Counted from the stretch's first letter, positions 24,642-34,205 are shown. The stretch is 64,000 bases of DNA from Psychroserpens sp. SPM9 (GCF_025153525.1 NZ_JANZNR010000001.1:620001-684000), one strand, 5' to 3'. The notes: a model not told the origin generated them from the sequence alone. A program made the numbers and translations.

Positions 24642-26879
24642 TTAAAACCAAAATCCAATATTAAAATACCAAATGCTTTTACGCTGTTCTGGCGAATAGC
24701 TAAATTTTGCCTGAATGGGTCCTAAAAATGTTTCAATACCATAACCTAATGCATACCCTCTATAATCTGGCAAGGTAAAAGCTTCAGCAGATTCGAAAAT
24801 ATCATCACCAATATTTGCCCAATTAGCCTCTATCGTTAAGTGATTTTTAGGAAACAATTCATAATCGGCACTCATATAGGCTTTCACAAAATTATTACCT
24901 GTTAAGGATAAAAAATCATAGCCTAAAAAAGGCGTAAAATTGTTAATTAAGTTATTCCCATAACCACCAAGAGCAAAATCTAAAGTATTAGTTGATTTAT
25001 CTCCAATCTTAAAACCACCACTAGTTTGTAAGTTAAAGCTTATTCGTTCAGAAACACTAAAGGCATAGCCTATATCGGCTTTAGCAATAGAAAACTCTTC
25101 AAAATCTTTATTAAAATGTGATGCTAATAAATAAGCATGAAAATCGCCATTGAAATAAAACCCGCTTGACGGATAATATTTATCGTCATAAGTATCTAAT
25201 TTTAAACTACCAAAAGCACTAAAATAATCGGTGTTTTCGAATAAAAATTCATCGGTTTCATCGTCAATGGTGAGCGTTTCAGATTTTATTGTTAATCGTT
25301 TATGTTCGGCTCCTATGCTAAAAGCAAAGTCCTTTCTAAAGAGCGTTTGCAAATAAAACTGATTGGTCTGATCTCTTAATTTGACTTCTAATTTATTAAT
25401 TCCGCTAACCGTCATTTGCGTCTCATCTAACAGTAATTCGGCATTGATATTTTTTTCAAATTGATTATAACGAGAACGCAATCCGACACTCCAATAAAAT
25501 CCTTTATCGATGAGATACTCAAAATTATAACGCACATTATCACCCAATATCAAGTCTAATGAAGCCATATCGTTATTAAAAAGTAAGCGCTTTTTTGTCA
25601 GATTCACCAACGCAGCACTTTTATATAAGTCATCATAGTGTAATCCTAATTTTAAAAATGTGGTAACCGTATTTTCTTTGAGTTTAGCACTAAAATCATA
25701 GCCTTCCTTATCTTTAGATTTGACAAAATTATACTGAAACGCATCAAAATTATTGGTAGCCACCAAATTGTTTACGCCTTTGTCAAAATCGGCATAACTT
25801 ACAGTTTCGTCTCCCTTAAGTTTTAATTTTCCTAAGATATAGGACCTGGTATAACGCTCATTTCCGGTCACACTAATCCCGTTAATTCTGATGCTATCTT
25901 TACTTGTTAAATCGAGTTCAGGTCTATTAAAATCAGGAGATGATTTTGAGAGTTGGCTTAATTGTGCTAATTGTTCTAAAGCCGCTTTTTTTCCATTTTC
26001 AATAATCTGTCTTCCTTCACTAAATGACACTACAGTAAAATCTTTAATATCTGGTTTGATATATATATCTGTCTTTTTAGACTTCAATTTCATATCATTA
26101 ATCGTTCTAAAGTTATTGATTTGCAAGAGTACATCTGGTGCAGAAACCATCTCTTCACGAGTAGCCAAACCATCTTGAACATCGACACCAATAATGATGT
26201 CCATTCCCTTTGCTTTTAATTCATCTAAAGGATAATTATTAACAACGCCTCCATCAATTAGCAATTGATCGTCAATGTTTACGGGTTGAAACAACGAAGG
26301 AAATGCGCCACTAGCCGTTATAGCAAGCGGAAGATTCCCAGAATCCAGCACAACCGCTTTGCCTGTTTCGACATTGGTAGCAATACAAAAAAACGGAATG
26401 GGTAATTGCTCAAAATCTTCAATCTGACTTACATGTAAAGTAAGTTTAGATAATAGGTTAAAAACGTTTTGCCCTCTTGATAATGCCGAAGGTAATTTGA
26501 GTTTAAAATTGTTAAATGGCAAGGAGACAGCATACTTTTCGGAAATATCACGTTCGTAGAATGTTTTAGCCGAACGCGGTAAATCATCGCTTATCACCTT
26601 ATCAAAATCTAAACTACTAAAAATAGAATCTAATTGCTTCCCTGAATATCCCGAAGCATATAATGACCCTATGATAGCGCCCATACTTGTCCCTGCAACA
26701 TAATCGATTTTTATACCAAGACTGTCTATTACTTTAAGCGCGCCAATATGTGCAAAGCCTTTAGCTCCTCCTCCGCTTAATACCAAGCCAATTTTTGGTT
26801 GTTGGGTAGGCTGTTCTGTTTGCGCCCGCATTGAAAACGCAGATAAGATAATTACTATGATACAGATTTTATACTTCAC
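24642..26879 (-). CDS. Patatin-like phospholipase fused to an outer-membrane beta-barrel
   Basis: 745 residues with a signal peptide (MKYKICIIVIILSAFSMRAQ). The patatin domain (about 28-300) has the oxyanion loop LSGGGAKG, nucleophile S65 in GTSMG, and catalytic D209 in LLIDGG. A POTRA-like segment follows (GISVTGNERYTRSYILGKLK, about 330-405). Then a BamA/Omp85-type barrel extends to the terminal aromatic NIGFWF. This order resembles type Vd autotransporter phospholipases such as PlpD and FplA. A surface or periplasmic lipid esterase is likely. The ATG overlaps the uvrC stop by 4 bp, so the two genes are translationally coupled. Confidence 0.92.
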   Translation of the reverse strand: MKYKICIIVIILSAFSMRAQTEQPTQQPKIGLVLSGGGAKGFAHIGALKVIDSLGIKIDYVAGTSMGAIIGSLYASGYSGKQLDSIFSSLDFDKVISDDLPRSAKTFYERDISEKYAVSLPFNNFKLKLPSALSRGQNVFNLLSKLTLHVSQIEDFEQLPIPFFCIATNVETGKAVVLDSGNLPLAITASGAFPSLFQPVNIDDQLLIDGGVVNNYPLDELKAKGMDIIIGVDVQDGLATREEMVSAPDVLLQINNFRTINDMKLKSKKTDIYIKPDIKDFTVVSFSEGRQIIENGKKAALEQLAQLSQLSKSSPDFNRPELDLTSKDSIRINGISVTGNERYTRSYILGKLKLKGDETVSYADFDKGVNNLVATNNFDAFQYNFVKSKDKEGYDFSAKLKENTVTTFLKLGLHYDDLYKSAALVNLTKKRLLFNNDMASLDLILGDNVRYNFEYLIDKGFYWSVGLRSRYNQFEKNINAELLLDETQMTVSGINKLEVKLRDQTNQFYLQTLFRKDFAFSIGAEHKRLTIKSETLTIDDETDEFLFENTDYFSAFGSLKLDTYDDKYYPSSGFYFNGDFHAYLLASHFNKDFEEFSIAKADIGYAFSVSERISFNLQTSGGFKIGDKSTNTLDFALGGYGNNLINNFTPFLGYDFLSLTGNNFVKAYMSADYELFPKNHLTIEANWANIGDDIFESAEAFTLPDYRGYALGYGIETFLGPIQAKFSYSPEQRKSIWYFNIGFWF

Positions 26880-28669
26880 TTTTTATTGTAATACTCTATT
26901 ATTTTTTGTGCTCGGGCTACACCAACCACTTTTTCTAAATCTTCTTTTTTTGCTTCGGAAATACGCTTCACCGATTTAAACGCTTTCATTAAAGCAACAA
27001 CCGTTTGCTCTCCAATGCCTGGAATGGTTTCAAGCTCTGTGGTTAAAGCACTTTTACTTCTTCTGTTTCTGTGATGTTCAATCCCAAAACGATGGGCCTC
27101 ATTTCGCAGATGCTGAATCACTTTAAGTGTTTCGCTTTTCTTGTCTAAATATAACGGAATTGGATCATCTGGGTAAAATAACTCTTCCAAACGCTTTGCA
27201 ATTCCGATGATAGCAATTTTATTCCGAAGATTTAAAGCATCCAAACTCTTTAATGCAGAAGAGAGTTGCCCTTTTCCGCCGTCTATAATAATAAGTTGCG
27301 GCAATGGTTGATCTTCATCTAAAAGCCGTTTGTAACGTCGATAAACTACTTCTTCCATAGAAGCAAAATCATCAGGACCTTCAACCGTTTTAATATTAAA
27401 ATGGCGGTAATCTTTTTTGCTTGGTTTTCCATTTTTAAAAACCACGCATGCCGCAACAGGATTGGTTCCCTGAATATTAGAATTATCAAAACATTCAATA
27501 TGTCTGGGCTCTTCAGATAGACGCAAATCAGACTTCATTTGTGCCATAATCCGATTGGCATGACGATCAGGATCGATTATTTTTACTTGTTTGAAACGTT
27601 CCATACGATAGTATTTTGCATTCCGAAGCGATAAATCTAAGATGTGCTTTTTATCACCAAGTTTTGGTATGGTTACTTTTACAGCTGCTCCTAAGTCAAC
27701 TTTAAATGGCACGTAAATTTCTTTTGAATTAGAATTAAAGCGTTGTCTAATTTCAGTTATTGACAATTCTAACAGCTCTTTATCTGACTCGTCTAATTTC
27801 TTTTTGATTTCTAAGGTATGGGATCTAATAATGCTTCCGTAAGACAATTGTAAAAAGTTAATATAGGCATAGCTTTCGTCACTCATGATGCTAAACACAT
27901 CTACATTACTAATCTTAGGATTTACAATCGTTGATTTGGCTTGGTAATTTTCTAAAATCTCAATCTTTTCTTTGATACGTTGGGCTGCTTCAAATTGCAT
28001 CTCTTGCGCCAATTGCTTCATTTGGCTTTTAAACTGAGATAAAGAATCTTTAAAATTTCCTTTTAATAACGCTCTAATGGCAACAATATGCTTTGAATAA
28101 TCTTCTTCGGTTTGCAAGCCTTCGCAAGGTCCTTTACAATTTCCTAAATGATACTCTAAACAAACTTTATATTTCCCTGCTTCAATATTAGCTTCAGAAA
28201 GATTAAAATTGCAAGTCCGCAATGCATACAAGCCTTTTATTAAATCGAGTAAGGTATGAACCGTTTTCATGCTGGTGTAAGGCCCAAAATATTCGGAGCC
28301 ATCTTTAAAGACACGTCTGGTTGAAAACACTCTAGGAAATCGTTCATTTTTAAGACAAATCCACGGATAGGATTTATCATCTTTAAGCAGCACATTATAA
28401 CGAGGCTTATACCGTTTTATAAGGTTGTTTTCTAGCAACAACGCATCGTTTTCGGTGTCAACAACAATGTGTTTTATGCTTGCTATCTTTTTTACTAAAA
28501 CTCTGGTTTTTCCATTGTCATGCGTTTTAGTGAAGTAAGAGCTTACCCTTTTTTTGATATCCTTTGCCTTACCTACATAAATCAACTTTTCATCTGCATC
28601 AAAATATTGGTACACACCAGGTTGGTGAGGCAAGGTTTTGATTTGAATATCTAATGTAGGTTTTTCCAT
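26876..28669 (-). CDS. uvrC: Excinuclease ABC subunit C
   Basis: 597 residues. An N-terminal GIY-YIG nuclease domain (PGVYQYFDADEKLIYVGKAK) makes the 3' incision. A Cys-rich region (CNFNLSEANIEAGKYKVCLE) comes next, then the UVR motif that contacts UvrB (FKSQMKQLAQEMQFEAAQRI). The RNase H-like 5'-incision domain has ECFDNSNIQGTNPVAACVVF and LIIIDGGKGQLSSA with the catalytic Asp. The helix-hairpin-helix pair closes it (ELETIPGIGEQTVVALMKAF). Nucleotide excision repair, cytoplasmic. It is followed with a 4-bp overlap by the patatin gene. Confidence 0.97.
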   Translation of the reverse strand: MEKPTLDIQIKTLPHQPGVYQYFDADEKLIYVGKAKDIKKRVSSYFTKTHDNGKTRVLVKKIASIKHIVVDTENDALLLENNLIKRYKPRYNVLLKDDKSYPWICLKNERFPRVFSTRRVFKDGSEYFGPYTSMKTVHTLLDLIKGLYALRTCNFNLSEANIEAGKYKVCLEYHLGNCKGPCEGLQTEEDYSKHIVAIRALLKGNFKDSLSQFKSQMKQLAQEMQFEAAQRIKEKIEILENYQAKSTIVNPKISNVDVFSIMSDESYAYINFLQLSYGSIIRSHTLEIKKKLDESDKELLELSITEIRQRFNSNSKEIYVPFKVDLGAAVKVTIPKLGDKKHILDLSLRNAKYYRMERFKQVKIIDPDRHANRIMAQMKSDLRLSEEPRHIECFDNSNIQGTNPVAACVVFKNGKPSKKDYRHFNIKTVEGPDDFASMEEVVYRRYKRLLDEDQPLPQLIIIDGGKGQLSSALKSLDALNLRNKIAIIGIAKRLEELFYPDDPIPLYLDKKSETLKVIQHLRNEAHRFGIEHHRNRRSKSALTTELETIPGIGEQTVVALMKAFKSVKRISEAKKEDLEKVVGVARAQKIIEYYNKK

Positions 28670-28790
28670 TGTTCCAAAGTTACTATTTAGTATTTAAAAG
28701 CCTTACTTTATCGCCTAAAAAATAGATGAAAAAAAGTTGTTTTTTAAATCATCTTAATGCGTACCTTGCGCCACTTTTTAAACCAAGTAC

Positions 28791-29216
28791 ATGAGCAAAA
28801 AAACGATAGGACGTGTTGACAAAGTCGACTTTCCTAAACTTAATTTAAACGCAATAAGCGTAAAAATAGACACAGGTGCTTACACCTCTGCCATCCACTG
28901 TTCGAAAATAATTGAACAAGACAACACCTTGATATGTGTTTTTGAAAGTAAAGAGCATCCAAACTTTAAAAGTGAACCTATTGTCTTTGAAAACTATACA
29001 TTTACAGATGTTAAAAGCAGTAACGGATTCAAAGAAAACCGCTATAAAATTAAATCTGAAGTCATATTCTTTGGTAAAACTTATAAGATTAACTTAACTT
29101 TAAGCACTCGAGACGATATGAAATTTCCTGTGTTAATTGGTCGCCAGTTTTTAAGTAAAAAGTTTTTAGTGGATGTCAATCTGGAAAATGTTTCGTTTAA
29201 CAGCACAAAAGCATAG
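28791..29216 (+). CDS. RimB-type retropepsin-like protease
   Basis: 141 residues of the single-domain aspartic-protease-like family labelled ATP-dependent zinc protease (PF05618). The key motif is VKIDTGAYTSAIHC, with catalytic-type Asp27 in DTGA, as in retroviral proteases. A second conserved part is FPVLIGRQFLSKKFLVDV. In Pseudomonas a protein of this fold, RimB, acts on the glutamate tail that RimK adds to ribosomal protein S6. Here rimK begins 3 bp downstream, so this is most likely the functional counterpart. Cytoplasmic; no signal peptide. The family assignment is firm and the activity is inferred by analogy. Confidence 0.85.
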   Translation: MSKKTIGRVDKVDFPKLNLNAISVKIDTGAYTSAIHCSKIIEQDNTLICVFESKEHPNFKSEPIVFENYTFTDVKSSNGFKENRYKIKSEVIFFGKTYKINLTLSTRDDMKFPVLIGRQFLSKKFLVDVNLENVSFNSTKA

Positions 29217-29219
29217 TTA

Positions 29220-30095
29220 ATGAATATAGTTATTTTATCAAGAAACCCACATTTATATTCTACCCAGCGCCTCATCAAAGAAGGTGAAGCTAGAGGTCAT
29301 GAAATGGAAGTTATCGATCCGCTTAAATGTGATATAATTATTGAGAAAGAAAAGCCAACCATTTATTATAAAGATCGTTATTTAAACTATGTAGATGCTA
29401 TCATACCAAGAATTGGCGCTTCGGTGACCTTTTATGGTTGTGCTGTTGTTAGACAGTTTGAAATGATGGGTGTGTTTACTATAGTGACTTCTGATGCTAT
29501 TCAACGCTCAAGAGACAAACTGCGCAGTTTACAGCGACTAAGTAAAGCAGGAATAGGAATGCCTAAAACCGTATTTACCAATTATTCTCGTGATGTAGAG
29601 GAAGTCATCGAGCATGTAGGCGGAACACCCGTGATCATAAAACTCTTAGAAGGTACTCAAGGTCTGGGCGTTGTTTTAGCTGAAACTAAAAATGCTGCAG
29701 AATCGGTTCTTGAAGCTTTTAACGGCTTACAAGCACGAGTCATTGTACAAGAATTTATCAAAGAAGCTAAAGGCGCAGATATTAGGGCTTTGGTTGTTGA
29801 CGGACAAGTAGTAGGTGCTATGAAACGCCAGGGTAAAGAAGGAGAATTTCGATCTAATCTTCATCGTGGTGGAAGTGCAAATATTATCAAACTGGATAGC
29901 GACGAACTCAAATTAGCGATGAACGCTTCAAGAGCTTTAAAACTTCCTGTTTGTGGTGTTGATATGCTACAATCGGCAAGAGGTCCTTTACTTTTAGAGG
30001 TAAATTCAACCCCAGGATTAGAAGGGATTGAAGGGGCTACCGGAAAGAATATCGCAAGAGCAATTATTACGTTTATAGAACGAAACCGCAATTAA
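29220..30095 (+). CDS. rimK: RimK, ribosomal protein S6 glutamate ligase
   Basis: 291 residues of the ATP-grasp superfamily. The N-terminal domain has [23 protein letters not shown]-binding features are [35 protein letters not shown], and [20 protein letters not shown] with its catalytic Arg and Lys. The Mg-binding end is [19 protein letters not shown]. It adds glutamates to the C-terminus of S6, or makes other poly-glutamate peptides. The spacing to the protease before it (3 bp) and the zinc hydrolase after it (0 bp) makes a tight modification operon. Target identity is not shown by the sequence. Confidence 0.93.
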   Translation: MNIVILSRNPHLYSTQRLIKEGEARGHEMEVIDPLKCDIIIEKEKPTIYYKDRYLNYVDAIIPRIGASVTFYGCAVVRQFEMMGVFTIVTSDAIQRSRDKLRSLQRLSKAGIGMPKTVFTNYSRDVEEVIEHVGGTPVIIKLLEGTQGLGVVLAETKNAAESVLEAFNGLQARVIVQEFIKEAKGADIRALVVDGQVVGAMKRQGKEGEFRSNLHRGGSANIIKLDSDELKLAMNASRALKLPVCGVDMLQSARGPLLLEVNSTPGLEGIEGATGKNIARAIITFIERNRN

Positions 30096-31067
30096 ATGAG
30101 TGAAAAAGAGGTTTTAGAAATCTTAGGAGAAAAAGTCCCTTTAGGCAAAAGTGCAACTGTAAGTTTTAACGTGGCTAAGTTACACACGCAAAACAGTATT
30201 GATGTACCTGTTATCATTGAACGCTCTAAAAAACCTGGACCAACAATTTTAATAACTGCCGGCATTCATGGTGATGAAATTAATGGTGTTGAAATTGTAC
30301 GACAAATTATTGCTAAAGGTATTAACAAACCTAAAAAAGGAACTATTATTTGTGTCCCAGTAATTAATGTTTTTGGGTTTATAAATTTGAATCGTGAATT
30401 TCCTGATGGTCGTGATTTAAATCGTGTGTTTCCAGGTATAAAAGGCGGATCGTTAGCGAGTAGAGTGGCTTTTAAACTGGTGACTGAAATATTACCACAT
30501 GCCGATTTGGTTATGGATTTTCATACTGGAGGAGCCGATCGTTTTAATGCGGCGCAGATAAGAATTATTAAAGGTGAAAAAAACTTGAAAGAACTCGCAA
30601 AAACCTTTGGAGCTCCTTTCGTATTGTATTCAAAAAACCTCAATAAATCCTTTAGAAATACTTGCTATAAACTAGGTATTCCTGTACTACTTTTTGAAGG
30701 CGGAAAATCTTTTCATATCGATTCGTCTATCACCAATACAGGCGTGAATGGTGCGAAGCGTATATTGCATCAATTGGGCATGCTTAATCGTAAATTTAAA
30801 GTGTCTCAGCCTAAAAAATCATGTGTGTTTATTTCTGAAAGTAAATGGATTCGCGCTAGCTATTCTGGCATGTTTAAATCCACTATAAGCATCAATACCA
30901 AAGTTTCAAAAGGCGATGTAATTGGGAATATTACAGATCCTTATGGTAGTTTTAACCACTTTGTTAAAGCACCAAATGACGGCTATATTTTTAATATTAA
31001 TGAATCACCGATTATCTATCAAGGTGATGCCATTTTTCATATTTCAACTGCCTTAAAAAATGACTAA
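30096..31067 (+). CDS. AstE/aspartoacylase-family zinc hydrolase
   Basis: 323 residues of the M14-like succinylglutamate desuccinylase/aspartoacylase family. Zinc ligands: H58 and E61 in AGIHGDEINGVE, and H143 in LVMDFHTGGADRF. The substrate-carboxylate Arg/Asn are in PDGRDLNRVFPG (R106, N109). The C-terminal beta domain includes KGDVIGNITDPYGSFNHFVK. Families like this cleave N-acyl amino acids or small amide bonds. It begins at the base after the rimK stop, suggesting it trims or recycles a RimK product. It is a family-level call; arginine-catabolic AstE itself is unlikely because no other ast gene is present. Confidence 0.85.
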   Translation: MSEKEVLEILGEKVPLGKSATVSFNVAKLHTQNSIDVPVIIERSKKPGPTILITAGIHGDEINGVEIVRQIIAKGINKPKKGTIICVPVINVFGFINLNREFPDGRDLNRVFPGIKGGSLASRVAFKLVTEILPHADLVMDFHTGGADRFNAAQIRIIKGEKNLKELAKTFGAPFVLYSKNLNKSFRNTCYKLGIPVLLFEGGKSFHIDSSITNTGVNGAKRILHQLGMLNRKFKVSQPKKSCVFISESKWIRASYSGMFKSTISINTKVSKGDVIGNITDPYGSFNHFVKAPNDGYIFNINESPIIYQGDAIFHISTALKND

Positions 31068-31629
31068 ATCAGAATTACGGAAGGTCTATAAATCACTTCG
31101 GAAAACACTTTCTGAAACGCAAATAGAATCCCTTAGTTTAGACATTGCCAACCAGTTGCTTACCTTACCCATTTGGAAACATGAATTTTACCATGTTTTT
31201 TTATCAATCACCGAACACAAAGAAGTTAATACCGATTATATTTTGAATATCCTTTCTGGAAAAGACAAACACATCGTTATCTCTAAAAGTGATTTTTCAA
31301 CACTTAAAATGTCTCATGTCCTTCTTACGGATAGTACAAAAATCAAAAAAAACAAATGGCTAATTCCTGAACCAGTTAACGGTATTCCTATCGCTTCCAG
31401 TCAGATTGACGTGGTCTTTATTCCCTTATTAGCCTTTGATGAATCGGGACATCGTGTGGGCTACGGAAAAGGATTTTATGATACATTTTTATCGGAATGT
31501 CAACCTGAAACGATTAAAATCGGACTCTCATTTTTTGAAAGTGTCGACCAGATTTCTGATGTATTTGAAGGCGATATCCGTTTAGACTATTGCATTACAC
31601 CACAACAAGTGTATACGTTTACAAATTAA
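31060..31629 (+). CDS. 5-Formyltetrahydrofolate cyclo-ligase
   Basis: 189 residues. It converts 5-formyl-THF and ATP to methenyl-THF, salvaging folate. Signatures: the N-terminal basic helix SELRKVYKSLRKTLSE, FLSITEHKEVNT in the substrate pocket, and the ATP-binding DESGHRVGYGKGFYDTFL. Its start overlaps the zinc hydrolase gene by 8 bp, so it is the fourth member of the rim operon. Its stop overlaps the stop of the convergent gene on the other strand (TTAA shared at 31626-31629), leaving no room for an intergenic terminator. The function is secure; the operon link looks incidental. Confidence 0.92.
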   Translation: MTKSELRKVYKSLRKTLSETQIESLSLDIANQLLTLPIWKHEFYHVFLSITEHKEVNTDYILNILSGKDKHIVISKSDFSTLKMSHVLLTDSTKIKKNKWLIPEPVNGIPIASSQIDVVFIPLLAFDESGHRVGYGKGFYDTFLSECQPETIKIGLSFFESVDQISDVFEGDIRLDYCITPQQVYTFTN

Positions 31630-33509
31630 TCGGTACAATTTTCACAATAAGTACTTCTCAAATAATCATCTTCTAACAACTGAAAGGTCACACCGCCTTC
31701 TCCAAAAGGATTAAAAAGCTTACAATAACGTGACTTATTCATATTTAGAGCGTTGAGCATAATCGTTCTATAATCTGAAGTTTTCGTTAATTCGGGATTG
31801 ATAATGGTGAGATTTAAATAATAAAACAATAGATTCTCATCTATATCAATTCGCTTTGCTTTATCCTTTAAAAGCGCCACAGACAATTCTGTATTGGCAT
31901 AATAACTAAAAAACTGAGCGAGGCTCAAATAGTCATAATCTGAGAGTTCAAATTTTTTGTAATTAGCTTCAATAAACGTCACCGCTTTATCCTTGTTGTC
32001 ATAATCACGTTGACGCATTAAATCTTCGGCAATAATGATATGGTAATTTACCAGTAATCGTGCTATTAACTGATCATTAATCCCATAGTTTTTCAAAGCT
32101 TTTAATTCGGCTTTGAGTTTATTTTTATCGACATCTAGTGCTTTGTATCGCCATAATTTTAATTTAGTAACTACGATGTTATACTTGACACGCTTATCTT
32201 TTGGCGCTAATTTTTCTAGCTCAAGCAGTTCGTTGTAAACAATTAATATTTTAGGTGCTTCAAGCAGGTATTTATAGGCCGAAGTTTTATTTAAAAAAGC
32301 TACATATTTAAGCTGATTAGGGACTTCCATTTTGTTAAGCAAATCTGGAGAAACCTCTTTGTTTTTAAGCTTTTCAAACAACGAATTTTGAATCTTTTGA
32401 GCTTCATCTAATTCATCAGAAACTATAGATGCATTAAATTTATTTAAAAGTTCAGTAGCACTTAAATCTTTATAAACGTCTTTCTTTTCGAGTTCTAAAG
32501 TGACTAATGCTTTTCTGTGCTGTTTGAGAATCGGTTCCATTTCCGTAGCTAAAGCACCCACAAGTTTTGCCTTAATTTGCGCTTTACTTAAGTGTTTTAA
32601 ATCTTCGTGTTTTGTGTTTTCAATAGCATTTAAAAATTCGACCCAATTCTCAGACGATGAGATAACGTTTGTAATAGAAGGTTTTTGAAACGCTTGTATT
32701 GCCGTAACAATACTTGACGCTCTTTGCTCTTGAAGCTTGATGTTGCGTTCTAAACTTCCTTCAACAGAAGAATAAGCTTTAATATGAATCGATTTGATAT
32801 TAAAATCGGTTAAACGCAAGGAGTCATAAAGTGGTTTGATATCGTCTTGGGAATATTCCGATTTATTTTTCTCAAAAGGAATTTTAAACTTCAGCGTTTT
32901 ATTTTTTAAGACGTAGCTTTCTTCTGAATTTGCTTTGATTTCTTTGGCATTATAAGTTATCGAATCCAGATACATCCCCATATCCAGCAAATCCCAAGGA
33001 TAAGCTTCCAAATCATAAATTACATAATATTGACAGAGCGTTCTATCACTAAGGAAAAGGGTATTAAATTCGAGTTCTTTGTTAAGCAAATTGGCAGGAA
33101 TACGTCCAACTAACACACGATAAAGGGTATTACCTGATTTTTTTAATCCGCTTTTAAGTCGTTTAGAAAATACTGGTGGTAATAGCTTCCCTTTAATTTG
33201 AACAGGTTCAATTTGACTCACATCACAGGCATAACGATCTTTAGCTACAATATCGATGGCAACCCCGTCATAAGCATTTACAAAAAGACTATTAAACCAG
33301 TCTTTGTCGTTGGTTTCAAAATACAAATTGGCATTATCGCGTTTAATTCCAAACTTAACTTCTTTAGGTCGGTTATAAAATGCCTGATTAAACTTTTGGC
33401 AACGTTCACTGTCATAATTAGTAAAATCAATACCATACAGATTTTGAGCCTCGGTTACATTTAAAAACGTAAAAGCAAGAAGCAAACTAAGCAGGTATTT
33501 AATTTTCAT
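31626..33509 (-). CDS. Exported protein with a central OmpA-like segment, unknown function
   Basis: About 627 residues from the ATG at 33509. A GTG at 33539 would overlap lspA, whereas the ATG gives a clean signal peptide (MKIKYLLSLLLAFTFLNVTE). The N-terminal half has DSERCQKFNQAFYNRPKEVK and two further Cys. Around residues 230-290 an OmpA-like pattern appears (SIHIKAYSSVEGSLERNIKL, then QEQRASSIVTAI), without the classic Asp-Arg pair being obvious. The C-terminal half is helical and repeat-like and ends with a CxxC (YCENCTD). Likely envelope-located. It starts 10 bp after the lspA stop, so it is probably co-transcribed with lspA. Function unknown. Confidence 0.75.
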   Translation of the reverse strand: MKIKYLLSLLLAFTFLNVTEAQNLYGIDFTNYDSERCQKFNQAFYNRPKEVKFGIKRDNANLYFETNDKDWFNSLFVNAYDGVAIDIVAKDRYACDVSQIEPVQIKGKLLPPVFSKRLKSGLKKSGNTLYRVLVGRIPANLLNKELEFNTLFLSDRTLCQYYVIYDLEAYPWDLLDMGMYLDSITYNAKEIKANSEESYVLKNKTLKFKIPFEKNKSEYSQDDIKPLYDSLRLTDFNIKSIHIKAYSSVEGSLERNIKLQEQRASSIVTAIQAFQKPSITNVISSSENWVEFLNAIENTKHEDLKHLSKAQIKAKLVGALATEMEPILKQHRKALVTLELEKKDVYKDLSATELLNKFNASIVSDELDEAQKIQNSLFEKLKNKEVSPDLLNKMEVPNQLKYVAFLNKTSAYKYLLEAPKILIVYNELLELEKLAPKDKRVKYNIVVTKLKLWRYKALDVDKNKLKAELKALKNYGINDQLIARLLVNYHIIIAEDLMRQRDYDNKDKAVTFIEANYKKFELSDYDYLSLAQFFSYYANTELSVALLKDKAKRIDIDENLLFYYLNLTIINPELTKTSDYRTIMLNALNMNKSRYCKLFNPFGEGGVTFQLLEDDYLRSTYCENCTD

Positions 33510-33519
33510 AATTTTAGAA

Positions 33520-34140
33520 TTAAGCATTTTTAAATGCACGTTTATTGAAAAAGATTAGAATCCCAATACCTGTACTTATGGCCATATCTGCAATATTAAA
33601 TACAGGATCAAAAAAGCTAAATGCTTTGCCGCCAACAAAAGGGACCCAACTGGGTAAATTGCCTTCCCAGATTGGGAAATGTAACATATCTACAACTTTA
33701 CCATGAAATAAAGTATCATAGCCTTGTTCTGGTAAAAATGTTGCAACTTGCCCCGAACTGGAATCGAAAATAATTCCGTAGAAAACAGAATCGATAATAT
33801 TTCCTAAAGCACCAGCGAGAATCAGAGCTATAGCAAATATTAATGTTTTTGAGCTTTTATTTCTAATAGAGATATTGAGCCAATAACCGATGCCAAAAAC
33901 AGCTAAAATTCTAAAGACAGTCAGACATACTTTTGCTGTTCTATCGGAAATAAAAGACACAAAATCACTGAGTTTTGTTCCCCAAGCCATGCCTTCATTT
34001 TCTACAAAAGCTATATGAAACCAATCAAAAACAATGGTTTTATCGTTTAATGCAAAATGAGTTTTGATGTAAAATTTACTTATTTGATCAACGAGTAAAA
34101 TAAGAAGTATTAGAAACGTAGCTTTTTTTAAGGACATCAT
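33520..34140 (-). CDS. lspA: Lipoprotein signal peptidase (signal peptidase II)
   Basis: 206 residues, four transmembrane segments. Its N-terminal helix has LILLILLVDQISKFYIK. The catalytic aspartates are D117 in GNIIDSVFYG and D185 in VFNIADMAIS. About 68 residues separate them, against about 27 in E. coli, because of an insertion (SSGQVATFLPEQGYDTLFHG) between them. I believe this longer loop is usual in Bacteroidota. It cleaves prolipoproteins at the lipidated Cys in the inner membrane. The window alone encodes several of its substrates (GldD, the OmpA-like lipoprotein, DUF4270, the M23 peptidase). Start could be 34140 or 34137. Confidence 0.94.
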   Translation of the reverse strand: MMSLKKATFLILLILLVDQISKFYIKTHFALNDKTIVFDWFHIAFVENEGMAWGTKLSDFVSFISDRTAKVCLTVFRILAVFGIGYWLNISIRNKSSKTLIFAIALILAGALGNIIDSVFYGIIFDSSSGQVATFLPEQGYDTLFHGKVVDMLHFPIWEGNLPSWVPFVGGKAFSFFDPVFNIADMAISTGIGILIFFNKRAFKNA

Positions 34141-34156
34141 TTTGTATTAGACCTCA

Positions 34157-34164
34157 CAAAAATA
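34157..34164 (-). promoter_or_regulatory. -7 box of the lspA promoter
   Basis: Minus-strand TATTTTTG fits TAnnTTTG, 17 bp upstream of the lspA ATG. It lies downstream of the terminator at 34206, supporting separate transcription of lspA. Confidence 0.45.
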
Positions 34165-34205
34165 GGATTATTATTGCAAACATTACTGTAAAGTTAGGGA
34201 ACAAA

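Noticed and set aside
30096-31067. Annotation as arginine-catabolic AstE
   Set aside because: No other ast gene is near and the gene is locked to rimK; only the family name is supported.
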